From Agrobacterium larrymoorei (GTDB lineage Bacteria > Pseudomonadota > Alphaproteobacteria > Rhizobiales > Rhizobiaceae): DNA of 64,000 nucleotides. The DNA lies in the NCBI RefSeq assembly GCF_013322225.1, contig NZ_JAAMFB010000006.1, positions 1 through 64,000 on the forward strand, in the 5' to 3' direction. The notes beneath the pieces are model-generated. The model was given only the letters and a program-made list of their open reading frames with translations. It searched no databases and was not told the origin of the DNA. Shown one piece after another: positions 1 to 8,163 of this stretch (the first letter of the stretch is position 1; each line of letters opens with the position of its first letter). A program made the position numbers and the translations under genes.

Positions 1-28
1 TCCCAATCCTCGGACGGTCGCCTGTCGC

Positions 29-62
29 CGGGACTGCGGGCTGTGAAGGGCCCGCAGTCCCG
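29..62. repeat. Perfect 13-bp stem-loop
   Basis: Arms at 29-41 and 50-62 (CGGGACTGCGGGC and its complement) pair perfectly around an 8-nt loop. No T-run follows on either strand, so a Rho-independent terminator is not supported. It could be a REP-like element or a processing hairpin for a gene left of the window. Confidence 0.6.
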
Positions 63-91
63 CACCGACAATAACCTCAGAACAACAAACA

Positions 92-169
92 ATCCTCGGG
101 CTTGTCCCGAGGATCTGCTACGTTGCATCCGCAGAAGCGTGATTAGATCCTAGGGACAAGCCCTAGGAT
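92..169. repeat. Paired palindromic repeat element
   Basis: Two self-complementary 23-mers, at 92-114 and 147-169, have 9-bp arms (ATCCTCGGG and ATCCTAGGG type) around a 5-nt loop. The loops are CTTGT and ACAAG, so the second unit is a near-perfect reverse complement of the first (21 of 23 bases). The pair could fold as two small hairpins or one large one. Such GGGACAAGCCC units are common intergenic repeats in Agrobacterium and Rhizobium. The rest of 1-272 holds no gene that I can see. Confidence 0.65.
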
Positions 170-272
170 GACGTTGGTAGGGATTGCTTGTCACTTCGCG
201 ACAAATGGTGACATTTCTGATCGCTTTGTTACGTCACGATTTGATATGGCGGCTTCCTTCTCGCCAATCTCA

Positions 273-1160
273 TCACACCCGATAAGCCGCATCCAACACG
301 CCGCTGACCGTGATGCCAAGATCGAACGTGGCGCCATGGAGCGGATTGGATGCGATTTCCTCTGCATCAAGGCCTTCGCAGGCGGATGTAACGAGAAGCC
401 GGTTCGCGTTAGGGCCAACGAATGCGGGGCAGGTGGTCTGGCCTGCGGGCAGTTTGTAGCGCTCGATATGCTGGCCATCAGGTGAGTAGCGGTCGACCGC
501 GCCCTGACCCCAGCGGGCATTCCAGATGTGGCCCTGCGCATCGCAGACCGAACCGTCGATGCCGCCATCCTGGCCGTGCGCATCGACCAGAATGCCTGGC
601 GCGCCAGTGGGCAGGCCCGTCTGCGGATCGACGGCCACCTTCATCAGCCAGTTCACGCGCGTATCGACATAGTAGGCGGTCGCACCATCGGGTGAAAAGC
701 AGATGGAGTTGGAGATGCTGATATTGTCGAACAGCTTTGTGATCACGCCTCTGGCAACATGATAGATCGCGCCCGCGCCATCCTCCGCCTTCTTGCCCAT
801 GGTGCCGATCCACAATGCGCCGCTCTGATGCATCCGGCCGTCGTTAGAGCGATTGCCCGGTTTGCCCGGCTCGAAATCCGCGTGCAGCGTCAGTTCGCCG
901 GTAGAGCGGTCGCGAATAAAGAGGCCGTCTTCCGAGGCGATCAGTTGCTGCCGGTCATCGATGCGAGCAACGACGCTTGCCATGAAGGGCAGATCGAACA
1001 CAGTCTTCTTGCCCGAAACAATGTCGAGTTCATGCAGCTCTTTTTCGAGAATGTTGAGCCACCACGCCGTACCGGTGATGGGATCGAAACTCGGACCTTC
1101 ACCCAGCATCAACTGCGTGTTGTCGAGAACACTGCCTGCAAATTCATGAACCTTGACCAT
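273..1160 (-). CDS. SMP-30/gluconolactonase family lactonase
   Basis: This is a 295-residue six-bladed beta-propeller lactonase of the SMP-30/regucalcin family. The expected metal-site elements are present: the Glu in LGEGPSFD near residue 20, the Asn in NRSNDGR near 104, and the Asp in GGIDGS near 200. There is no signal peptide, so it is cytoplasmic. The start is 2 bp after the dgoA stop and a GGAGG Shine-Dalgarno sequence lies inside the end of dgoA, which implies translational coupling. It is last in the leftward operon SDR-dgoK-dgoA-lactonase. From context it probably opens the sugar-acid lactone (galactonolactone is the best guess) made by the SDR enzyme. The exact sugar is inferred. 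Confidence 0.88.
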   Translation of the reverse strand: MVKVHEFAGSVLDNTQLMLGEGPSFDPITGTAWWLNILEKELHELDIVSGKKTVFDLPFMASVVARIDDRQQLIASEDGLFIRDRSTGELTLHADFEPGKPGNRSNDGRMHQSGALWIGTMGKKAEDGAGAIYHVARGVITKLFDNISISNSICFSPDGATAYYVDTRVNWLMKVAVDPQTGLPTGAPGILVDAHGQDGGIDGSVCDAQGHIWNARWGQGAVDRYSPDGQHIERYKLPAGQTTCPAFVGPNANRLLVTSACEGLDAEEIASNPLHGATFDLGITVSGVLDAAYRV

Positions 1161-1162
1161 GC

Positions 1163-1792
1163 TTATCCTCCAATAGCGGCGTCATATGCCCTGATGGTGA
1201 CTTCAGCGCGTTCACCTGCTTCGCTTGCGGTCATGCCGGGCTTGTAAAGGCTGGTGCCGAGACCGAATGCGGTGATGCCGACGCTTGTATAGTCCCCGAA
1301 GTTTTTGTCGGAAACGCCGCCAACGGCTGCGACCATCGTATCCTTCGGCAGGATGGCGCGGATGGCGCTTATGCCGGATGGTCCAAGCACGCTGGCGGGG
1401 AAGAACTTCAGGCCAGTCGCACCGGCTTTCAGCGCGAGCAATCCCTCGGTCGGCGTCAGAACGCCCGGCAGCGTGACCATGCCTTTTTCACGCGCCGCCG
1501 TGATGACCTCGACATCCACGTTCGGGCTGACCATCAGCTTGCCGCCGACGTCATCGAGTTTCTGAACGTCTTCCACCGAAAGCACCGTACCCGCGCCGAT
1601 AAGGGCATCGGCAGGAGCGAACTTGGCGGCGATTTCGATTGAGCGAAACGGATCTGGCGAATTCAGCGGAATTTCGATGGCGCGAAGGCCGCTTTCCAGA
1701 AGGGCGCTGACAACACCTTCCGTCTCTTCAGGCTTGATGCCGCGCAGAATGGCGACCAGTGGGTATTTCATGGGAGGGAAGGGAATGCGCAT
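1163..1792 (-). CDS. dgoA: 2-dehydro-3-deoxy-6-phosphogalactonate aldolase
   Basis: A 209-residue class I aldolase of the KDPG/KHG family. It cleaves 2-keto-3-deoxy-6-phosphogalactonate to pyruvate and glyceraldehyde 3-phosphate. Visible family marks are the N-terminal VAILRGI strand, the EIPLNSP segment that carries the catalytic Glu near residue 40, GAGTVLS near 66, and the Schiff-base Lys in ATGLKFFPAS near 128. Length is normal. A GGAG sequence lies about 11 bases before the chosen ATG; an internal Met at residue 8 has no good ribosome binding site. It follows dgoK by 15 bp. The neighbouring dgoK makes galactonate a much better guess than gluconate as the pathway. Confidence 0.9.
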   Translation of the reverse strand: MRIPFPPMKYPLVAILRGIKPEETEGVVSALLESGLRAIEIPLNSPDPFRSIEIAAKFAPADALIGAGTVLSVEDVQKLDDVGGKLMVSPNVDVEVITAAREKGMVTLPGVLTPTEGLLALKAGATGLKFFPASVLGPSGISAIRAILPKDTMVAAVGGVSDKNFGDYTSVGITAFGLGTSLYKPGMTASEAGERAEVTIRAYDAAIGG

Positions 1793-1807
1793 GGTCTTTC
1801 AGTCTCC

Positions 1808-2725
1808 TCAAGGCCAGATGGCCGTTGCGGCGGCGCTCAAGCCCCGGCGAACGGCATCATCGGCGTCGATGGTTGTAAATTCAATGGAAAGCGTGTCGAA
1901 AGCAGCCTTGTAGAGTTCACCAAGGCCACCGGAGCCGATCAGTATCACCGCCGATTCCTTCGGCGCGCTGGTATGCGCCCCTGCGATTTCCAGGCCGATC
2001 AAGGTGCCGGAAAGCCTGGCCTTGGCATCTGTCGCGGAAAGGCCGTGGAGGAGTTGCCCGGAACGGAGGGTGAAAAAGCGGTTGGTCGCCATCTGCGGAT
2101 TGCGGTAGGCATCGGCAACGGCATTGCGGAACGAAGGTAGATCGCCCGCAAAGTTTCCTGCCTCCGCAATGGCGTGGGAAAGGATCGAGTGCTTCGAGAT
2201 TACCTCGAACAGCTCCCCCGTCATGAAGGTCGAAAATCCGGTGACGCTGAAGTCCTGTACGCGCACCCATTTGGAATGGGTACCTGGCATGCAGACGAGC
2301 TGGTGGCCGGAACGATAGTTGTCCGAAAGTGCGCCGAGCAATTGCGTTTCTTCGCCGCGCATCACATCCGGGGCATCCTCCGTCCGCTGTGCCAGACCGG
2401 GCAGGATACGAACGTCATCCTGCTGGTGAGGAACGCGGGTCGCCGCTTCCAGCACCCGAGAAAGATTGGCGGGAACGTCGACGTAACCCGCCTCGACCCA
2501 GCCCTGCCGCGCACCGGCCATGCCGCAGACGACCACGGGCAGACCGGAGGGAGCGGAAAGCGCTGACAGGTGAGAGGCAAGCACTTCGGCAAAGCCCGTC
2601 CGCATGGCTGTGGTCATGCCTTCCGAACTGCGACGTTCACCGAGAACCTCGCCGGATTTGCTGATCAGCCAGAGCCGGAAACTGGTCGTTCCCCAGTCCA
2701 CGGCGACGAATGCGGCTTGCGACAT
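1808..2725 (-). CDS. dgoK: 2-dehydro-3-deoxygalactonokinase
   Basis: A 305-residue sugar-acid kinase of the DgoK family (ASKHA fold). It phosphorylates 2-keto-3-deoxygalactonate with ATP, giving the substrate of the neighbouring aldolase. The N-terminal VAVDWGTTSFRLWL phosphate-1 loop, VVCGMAGARQGWVEAGY near residue 70, the CMPGTHSKWV motif near 145 and the C-terminal IGSGGLGELY adenosine loop are all clear. I start at the ATG at 2725, whose first base is the last base of the upstream SDR TAA stop (TAATG). That is a one-base overlap typical of translational coupling. A longer reading upstream would run through the SDR gene. Confidence 0.92.
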   Translation of the reverse strand: MSQAAFVAVDWGTTSFRLWLISKSGEVLGERRSSEGMTTAMRTGFAEVLASHLSALSAPSGLPVVVCGMAGARQGWVEAGYVDVPANLSRVLEAATRVPHQQDDVRILPGLAQRTEDAPDVMRGEETQLLGALSDNYRSGHQLVCMPGTHSKWVRVQDFSVTGFSTFMTGELFEVISKHSILSHAIAEAGNFAGDLPSFRNAVADAYRNPQMATNRFFTLRSGQLLHGLSATDAKARLSGTLIGLEIAGAHTSAPKESAVILIGSGGLGELYKAAFDTLSIEFTTIDADDAVRRGLSAAATAIWP

Positions 2726-3522
2726 TATAAAAGACCTCCATCGATGATCATTGTTTGTGCCGTCATTGCGGTTGAGGCGCTGGACGCCAAAAAGAGGCAC
2801 GGGCCGACCAGATCATCGCCGGTCAAGGCGCGTTTGAGGCATTGTCTGTTGACCGTATCGGCAATCGATTGTTCCGTCAGCCAAAGTTGTTTCTGGCGCT
2901 CGGTGACGATCATGCCAGGCAAAATCGCGTTTACGCGGATCTTTTCCGGCCCGAGTTTGCCCGCGAGGCTTTTGGTCAGGCCGATGATGCCTGCCTTTGC
3001 CGCTGCATAAGCAGGAAGATCGCCCATGTTCAACATATAGGCAATGGACGAGAAATTGACGATGGAAGCCGCCGTCTCCTGCCGTAAATAGGGCAGTGCA
3101 GCCTGCGTGACGAAGAAAACCTGCTTCAGGTTGACCGCATGGTTGGCATCCCAGTATTCGCTGGTCACGCCACCGATGTCATGCCTGTCATCCCAGGCAG
3201 CGTTGTTGACGAGAACCTTTATCCCGCCCGTTGCCTGAGCTGCTGCCTCCACGGCTGACTGAAGTTGGTGCTGATCCCGAAGGTCGGCCTTGACGAAGGT
3301 GGGCGCGCGCAGACCGTCTGCTGTAAGTCGATCGACGAGATGTTCGCTCGCTTTTTCGTCTATGTCGATGAAGGCAACATGTGCGCCATGAAGGCAAAAA
3401 GCCTCGACGAGCGAAGCACCGATCCCCGAACCGCCCCCTGTTATCAAAACGCCTTTCGCGTCGAATTCACTGGGCTGTCGACCGTCGACCATCATCCGCC
3501 ACATCAAGGTTGCAAGTTCCAT
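2725..3522 (-). CDS. SDR-family sugar dehydrogenase
   Basis: A 265-residue classical short-chain dehydrogenase. It has the TGGGSGIG cofactor loop at residues 28-35, NNAA near 107, a catalytic Ser in VNFSS near 155 and YAAAK at about 168-172. It is first in the operon with dgoK, dgoA and the lactonase, so it probably oxidises an aldose (D-galactose is the obvious candidate) to its lactone with NAD(P)+. The annotated ATG at 3522 lies inside a perfect palindrome at 3515-3533. Internal Met codons at residues 7, 10 and 11 are therefore reasonable alternative starts, and all still precede the Rossmann fold. Substrate is inferred from neighbours only. Confidence 0.82.
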   Translation of the reverse strand: MELATLMWRMMVDGRQPSEFDAKGVLITGGGSGIGASLVEAFCLHGAHVAFIDIDEKASEHLVDRLTADGLRAPTFVKADLRDQHQLQSAVEAAAQATGGIKVLVNNAAWDDRHDIGGVTSEYWDANHAVNLKQVFFVTQAALPYLRQETAASIVNFSSIAYMLNMGDLPAYAAAKAGIIGLTKSLAGKLGPEKIRVNAILPGMIVTERQKQLWLTEQSIADTVNRQCLKRALTGDDLVGPCLFLASSASTAMTAQTMIIDGGLL

Positions 3523-3533
3523 TATTTGGAACT
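3515..3533. promoter_or_regulatory. Palindromic operator between SDR gene and iclR gene
   Basis: AGTTCCA-TTATT-TGGAACT is a perfect 7-bp inverted repeat with a 5-bp spacer. A third half-site, TGGAAT, lies at 3547-3552, 20 bp (about two helical turns) further along. It sits between the divergent SDR and IclR genes and covers the annotated SDR start codon. It is the best candidate site for the IclR-type regulator. The sequence is observed; binding is inferred. Confidence 0.55.
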
Positions 3534-3609
3534 AAGTTTTATTTAATGGAATAATTGCTTTTACGTCGCGCTCCTGTCAAGCGCCGACACCATCAGAACA
3601 GGAAAACTC

Positions 3610-4401
3610 TTGCGCCATAGCCAGGAAACAGCCGGGAGCACCGGCACCGTTGGTAAAGCAGTCGCGCTGCTTGAAATCGTCGTCATGTCGTCGGAACCGC
3701 TGCGCTTCACCGATATTCTACAGAAGACGGGTCAGCCGCGCGGCTCTCTGCACAGACAGTTGTCGCATCTGGTGGAAGAGGGGCTTCTGGAGCAGAAGGG
3801 TGACCAGACCTATGTTGCTGGCGTCCGGTTGCTGACATTCGCGGCCCGAGCATGGAGCAGCAACGACTTGCGTTCGGTTGCCGCGCCCCATCTCAAACAT
3901 CTCCACGCGCAGACGGAGGAATCCGTTCATCTTGGCGTGTTGCGAGGCGCAGAGGTGATCTATCTCGACAAGATCGATGGAAAACATGCGGTCAGAATGC
4001 ACTCCCAGATCGGACGCATGTCGCCTGTGTACTGTACTGGAATTGGCAAGGCGGCACTATCGCTGCTTTCGGATGAAAAACTGGCTGCGACTGTCCAGTC
4101 CATAGGATTTCAGTCCTTCACCGCCAACACTATTACTGACGGTGAGCATCTGATGAGAGAGGTCAGCACGATCAGGCGTCTCGGCTATGCATGCGATCTT
4201 GAGGAGCATGAGATCGGGATACAGTGCATCGCCGTTCCAGTATTTTTCGACCGGCATGATTTCACGGCAGCAATATCCGTCACCGGCCCAGCCTATCGTC
4301 TGACCCGCGAGCGTTTGGAGAATTGGGCACCATTGCTACGGGAAACGGCAGCAGCGATTTCGAGCGATCTTGAGCTTCGGTTGCCGCCTTCCGCGGGGTA
4401 A
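3610..4401 (+). CDS. IclR-family transcriptional regulator
   Basis: A 263-residue IclR regulator. An N-terminal winged helix-turn-helix (about residues 10-75, with FTDILQKTGQPRGSLHRQLSHL as the recognition region) is followed by a C-terminal effector domain (about 85-255, with the CTGIGKAALS and GYACDLEEHEIGIQCIAVPVF family segments). Translation most likely starts at TTG 3610 with AGGAAA seven bases upstream; no ATG lies nearby in frame. It is divergent from the sugar-acid operon with a palindrome in between, so it is the probable local repressor or activator responding to the sugar acid or an intermediate. The ligand is unknown. Confidence 0.88.
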   Translation: MRHSQETAGSTGTVGKAVALLEIVVMSSEPLRFTDILQKTGQPRGSLHRQLSHLVEEGLLEQKGDQTYVAGVRLLTFAARAWSSNDLRSVAAPHLKHLHAQTEESVHLGVLRGAEVIYLDKIDGKHAVRMHSQIGRMSPVYCTGIGKAALSLLSDEKLAATVQSIGFQSFTANTITDGEHLMREVSTIRRLGYACDLEEHEIGIQCIAVPVFFDRHDFTAAISVTGPAYRLTRERLENWAPLLRETAAAISSDLELRLPPSAG

Positions 4402-4572
4402 AGAAAAAGTGATCACGCGAATTTAAAATAGGACGGATACAGGTACTGATTGCGGTTGCCATTTTCATCAACCTGTTTGCATAAAAGCTACAAGTAGGTA
4501 AGTATAGCCTCACTGAATTTACCTATTGAAACCTTCATTAATTTTTATGTTGAACTGCAAAGACAACTCCCA

Positions 4573-5313
4573 ATGCTAAAGCCCGAGATTAACGACTCCA
4601 CGCCGCTGGGCGTGGAATGCGTGCAGGAATTGAACACCCTGCTGACACAGTTCGACATCTTTCGTTTTTTAAAGAGGGTTACCGAAAGCTGGGGCATGAA
4701 GGCCTTCATGGTCGTCAACCTGCCGCCACATATGGCGCTGGAACTTTCGGAATACACGGTCATCACCAACTGGCCGGCTGAAATGCTGCATCAATACGAT
4801 CATGATTCTCTGCTGGCTGGCAGCAACGTCCTGCGAGAGTTGAAACGCTCTTGCGCGCCCTTCATCGCCAATAAAGAATTTCTGACCGAGGGGCATTCGG
4901 ACAAGACCGCTGAAAAAATCACCGATCTCTTCGGGCGGTTCGAAATGTTGAACTCGATCTGGTGTCCGGTGCAGGACGCAACCGGCTTGCGTGGGGCAGT
5001 CTCCTTCGCCGGCACGAGATCCGATTTTTCACCGATGGAAATGGCTGAGCTCTTTTACATTTCGGCAAATGTGTATGGCAGGCTTGCCCATGTCCGCAGT
5101 CTGGATGCGCGGATTCCCGAAACGCTGACGGACCGGGAGATCGACTGTCTCAACTGGACCTCGGCTGGCAAGACCAGCGCCGAGATCGCGGAAATCCTGA
5201 TCCTGTCGGAACACACGGTAAATCATTATCTCAACAGGGCGACCAAAAAGCTCGACACGGTCAACAGGACACAGGCGGTCGCAAAGGCTTTGCGTATAGG
5301 TCTCATAAAATAG
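4573..5313 (+). CDS. LuxR-type regulator, probable AHL-blind solo
   Basis: A 246-residue LuxR-family regulator with an autoinducer-binding-like domain (about residues 15-165) and a C-terminal LuxR helix-turn-helix (about 180-243, LTDREIDCLNWTSAGKTSAE region). No luxI synthase is in the window. The usual AHL-pocket signature (W..Y...D-P, then W) is degraded: the region reads NWPAEMLHQYDHDSLLAGS, so the first Trp becomes Met, the Asp-Pro pair becomes Gly-Ser, and the later Trp (PF.W) becomes Ala; only the Tyr is kept. It probably binds another ligand or none. It lies 76 bp upstream of a NasS-like sensor on the same strand. The 171 bp before it are AT-rich, with no other gene. Confidence 0.85.
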   Translation: MLKPEINDSTPLGVECVQELNTLLTQFDIFRFLKRVTESWGMKAFMVVNLPPHMALELSEYTVITNWPAEMLHQYDHDSLLAGSNVLRELKRSCAPFIANKEFLTEGHSDKTAEKITDLFGRFEMLNSIWCPVQDATGLRGAVSFAGTRSDFSPMEMAELFYISANVYGRLAHVRSLDARIPETLTDREIDCLNWTSAGKTSAEIAEILILSEHTVNHYLNRATKKLDTVNRTQAVAKALRIGLIK

Positions 5314-5389
5314 GGATATTTTCTTTTTCCTGTTGTTATCTTGCGATGTGTGAGCGATTCTGTAGACGCTCACGGCACAGGAGACGCAT

Positions 5390-6613
5390 TTGATAGGTTC
5401 GAGGCGCTTCAAGGCAGCTTTTTCTCCTACGGTTGATTGTGCGATCCTCGTTGTCGCCCTTGAAAAAGGTTTTGCTGCCGACGAGGGCATTGGTCTCGAA
5501 CTCATCAGAAAAAATTCCGCTCAGGAAATCATGTCCGACTGGGCAGATGAGGGGTTGAATGGTGCGCATCTGCCCGCGTCGCTGCCGGTTGCGTCAGCGC
5601 TCGGTTTGCTGGAAGAGCCAGGGGATTTGGTCAGCCCCTTCGTGCTTTCCACCGGCGGCGCGGTGCTGGCGGTTTCGCAAATCCTCCACGACGACCTTTT
5701 TGAACAGGGCATGAAAATTCCCGATGCCGGATCGGTTTCGCGGGCGCTTTCGCGCGTTGCGCTGGCACGCAATGCCGCAGAGCTACCGCCTCTGACATTC
5801 GCCATAGAGCATGTCTTTTCGCCCTCCGTTTATGAGCTTCGGTATCTGCTGGCGAGCGCGCGCCTGCTGTCTCCACGGGATGTCACGATCATCGAAACCG
5901 CGCCTGCCGACATGCCCGGTCTTCTGGCAGAAGGTGTGATCGACGGTTTCTATGTCGCCGAACCCTATGGAAGCGCCGTGGCGTTGAGAGATAGCGGTCG
6001 CGTCGTCACCACCAAGTCCCACATCTGGCAAAACGCGCCGGAAAAGGTGCTTGCCGTGTCTCGCGGCTGGATCGCTGACAACGAAGCGACGTTGCACGCA
6101 CTGCTGCGGGCGCTTTATCACGCGGGCGAATGGTGCGCCGCGCAGGGAAATATCGAAGAACTGGCGGGTCTGCTTGCCGCCCCGCAATATCTGGCGACCG
6201 AGGGTGATCTGGTCCTTCCAGCGCTGACCGGCTTCATCCCACACTCGCCCAGCCGTCTGATTGAATGCCCACGCTTTTTTGCGACGAGTGGAGGTGCCGC
6301 CAACTTCCCTTGGCAAAGTCAGGCGCTCTGGTTTTTCAACCAGATGATCCGCTGGGGCGATTGTCACGCCGACTATTTGACTGATGTGAGCGCCTATGAG
6401 GCAGCGTCGCAGGCCTACCGCCCGGATATATTCCGGTCCGCCATGCGCCCCATTTTCGCGCCGGTGCCTTCAGCCAATATGAAACTCGAGGGAACCCTGC
6501 ATGTGCCGGTCCATGTCGGCGCGTCCCGCTCCAGCCTGCTTCTTGGGCCTGATGCTTTCTTCGATGGAAAGATTTTCGATCCCGAAAAGCTCGAAAATTA
6601 CGATGAAAGCTGA
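5390..6613 (+). CDS. Unexported NrtA/CmpA/NasS-like ligand-binding protein
   Basis: A 407-residue protein of the CmpA/NrtA periplasmic-binding family. It starts at TTG 5390 with CAGGAG about seven bases before it. The chain goes straight into the fold (FSPTVDCAILVVALEKGFAADEG) with no signal peptide or lipobox. That resembles the cytoplasmic nitrate/nitrite sensor NasS rather than the transporter subunit NrtA. No permease, ATPase, NasT antiterminator or nitrate reductase gene lies nearby; the only partner is the LuxR-type gene just upstream. I infer a cytoplasmic sensor of a small anion or related ligand. The older label 'nitrate transport component' is not supported by the context. Confidence 0.7.
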   Translation: MIGSRRFKAAFSPTVDCAILVVALEKGFAADEGIGLELIRKNSAQEIMSDWADEGLNGAHLPASLPVASALGLLEEPGDLVSPFVLSTGGAVLAVSQILHDDLFEQGMKIPDAGSVSRALSRVALARNAAELPPLTFAIEHVFSPSVYELRYLLASARLLSPRDVTIIETAPADMPGLLAEGVIDGFYVAEPYGSAVALRDSGRVVTTKSHIWQNAPEKVLAVSRGWIADNEATLHALLRALYHAGEWCAAQGNIEELAGLLAAPQYLATEGDLVLPALTGFIPHSPSRLIECPRFFATSGGAANFPWQSQALWFFNQMIRWGDCHADYLTDVSAYEAASQAYRPDIFRSAMRPIFAPVPSANMKLEGTLHVPVHVGASRSSLLLGPDAFFDGKIFDPEKLENYDES

Positions 6614-6700
6614 ATGCGACCCGTGAAGTTTGCTCTTTATGATTGGCGAAGCGCACGGGCTTCTTTATCTAACCTCATGTAAGACACGCATCGGGGTAGA

Positions 6701-7840
6701 ATGAGCATGGCACAGGTGGATAAGAAGCAGGTCGAGCAAGCGCTGAAAAGCGTGATCTATCCCGGCAGCGAAAATGACATCGTCAGCCTGCGCATGGTGT
6801 CCGAGATTTTCATCAGCGACGGCAAGGCTTTCTTCTCTCTCACGGTGCCAGCCGAAAAGGCCAACGAGATGGAACCGCTGCGGCTCGCTGCCGAAAAGGC
6901 AGCGCTCGGGGTTCCCGGAATTACCGCAGCGATGGTAGCGCTGACGGCGGACCGAAAGCCGGGTCCGGCTTCCGCGCCGCCCCCACCGAAGCCAGCCGCG
7001 GCAGCACCCGCAGGCCATGCGGGACAGCCCCGCGCCAAGGCCGGTGTTCCTGGCATCGGTGCCATTATCGCTGTTGCATCCGGCAAGGGCGGGGTCGGCA
7101 AGTCGACCACGGCCGTCAATCTCGCGCTTGGTCTCCAGTCACTAGGTCTTAAGGTCGGCATCCTCGATGCGGATATCTACGGTCCGTCCCTGCCACGCCT
7201 GCTCAAGCTTTCCGGTCGGCCCGAACAGGGCGAGGGGCGCGTCATCATGCCCATGGAAAATTATGGGTTGAAGGTCATGTCCATGGGTTTCCTCGTCGAT
7301 GAGGAAGCGGCCATGATCTGGCGCGGTCCGATGGTTCAATCGGCCCTGATGCAGATGCTGCGCGAGGTCGCCTGGGGTGAACTCGACGTGCTGGTGTTGG
7401 ATATGCCGCCGGGAACGGGCGACGCGCAGCTGACCATCGCCCAGCAGGTGCCGCTTGCCGGTGCCGTCATCGTCTCCACACCGCAGGATCTGGCGCTGAT
7501 CGATGCGCGCAAGGGCATCACCATGTTCCGCAAGGTAGAAGTACCGCTTCTGGGTGTGGTGGAAAACATGAGCTACTTCATCGCGCCCGATACCGGAAAA
7601 CGATACGATATATTCGGCCATGGCGGTGCGCGGGCGGAGGCCGGGCGGATCGGTGTTCCATTCCTTGGCGAAGTACCGCTCACAATGTCCATCCGAGAGC
7701 TTTCGGACCTCGGTACCCCGGTCGTCGTTGCAGAACCGGATGGCCCACAGGCTGCTATATATAAAGACATTGCTCACAGGGTCTGGAGCCAGGTTGGCGC
7801 AGGTACCCTCAAGCCAGCACCTAAAATCGTATTCGAATAA
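6701..7840 (+). CDS. mrp: Mrp/NBP35-type P-loop ATPase
   Basis: A 379-residue Mrp (ApbC) protein, implicated in iron-sulfur cluster carriage. It has an N-terminal MIP18/DUF59 domain (about 8-83), an Ala/Pro-rich linker (about 87-115) and a ParA-like ATPase with deviant Walker A SGKGGVGKST at about 127-136 and DMPPGTGD downstream. The segment after ENMSYF reads IAPDTGKRYDIFG. The CxxC normally found there, which holds a bridging cluster in Mrp dimers, is therefore absent. From memory this variant occurs in other rhizobial Mrp proteins, so it is probably a lineage trait and not damage. It stands alone, with 87 bp before it and about 320 bp after it. Confidence 0.92.
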   Translation: MSMAQVDKKQVEQALKSVIYPGSENDIVSLRMVSEIFISDGKAFFSLTVPAEKANEMEPLRLAAEKAALGVPGITAAMVALTADRKPGPASAPPPPKPAAAAPAGHAGQPRAKAGVPGIGAIIAVASGKGGVGKSTTAVNLALGLQSLGLKVGILDADIYGPSLPRLLKLSGRPEQGEGRVIMPMENYGLKVMSMGFLVDEEAAMIWRGPMVQSALMQMLREVAWGELDVLVLDMPPGTGDAQLTIAQQVPLAGAVIVSTPQDLALIDARKGITMFRKVEVPLLGVVENMSYFIAPDTGKRYDIFGHGGARAEAGRIGVPFLGEVPLTMSIRELSDLGTPVVVAEPDGPQAAIYKDIAHRVWSQVGAGTLKPAPKIVFE

Positions 7841-8163
7841 CACGTCTGGCGATACTGAAGATTAAGCCGATCAATCAATGCGCTCACCGCATATCTATCG
7901 TTCATTACGGTGGATTGACATTGCGGAAGCGTAGTAAAAATCCGCTCAATATTCTGTTTTATCTCGTTTTTTTCTTTCGCTGGCGAGGTAGAAGGCCATA
8001 GTGGAAGGATGGCCTGGGAAAATATCGCTTGATTCTCCCTGATATTGGGAGCATAGGCCCACGCCATTTGAACCGCAGGCATTTTCATGCGTTTGCGGGA
8101 GCCGCGCATGATGTGTTAGACCAGCACCCGGGCACAGAACGATGCCGCGGACGGAGAAACTGA
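7841..8163. other. Intergenic gap with no recognised gene
   Basis: This 323-bp stretch between mrp and the CorA gene holds no convincing coding region or RNA gene. It contains an AT-richer part around 7940-7990 and presumably the promoter of the downstream CorA-kup pair, but I could not pick a clear -35/-10 pair. Confidence 0.5.
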
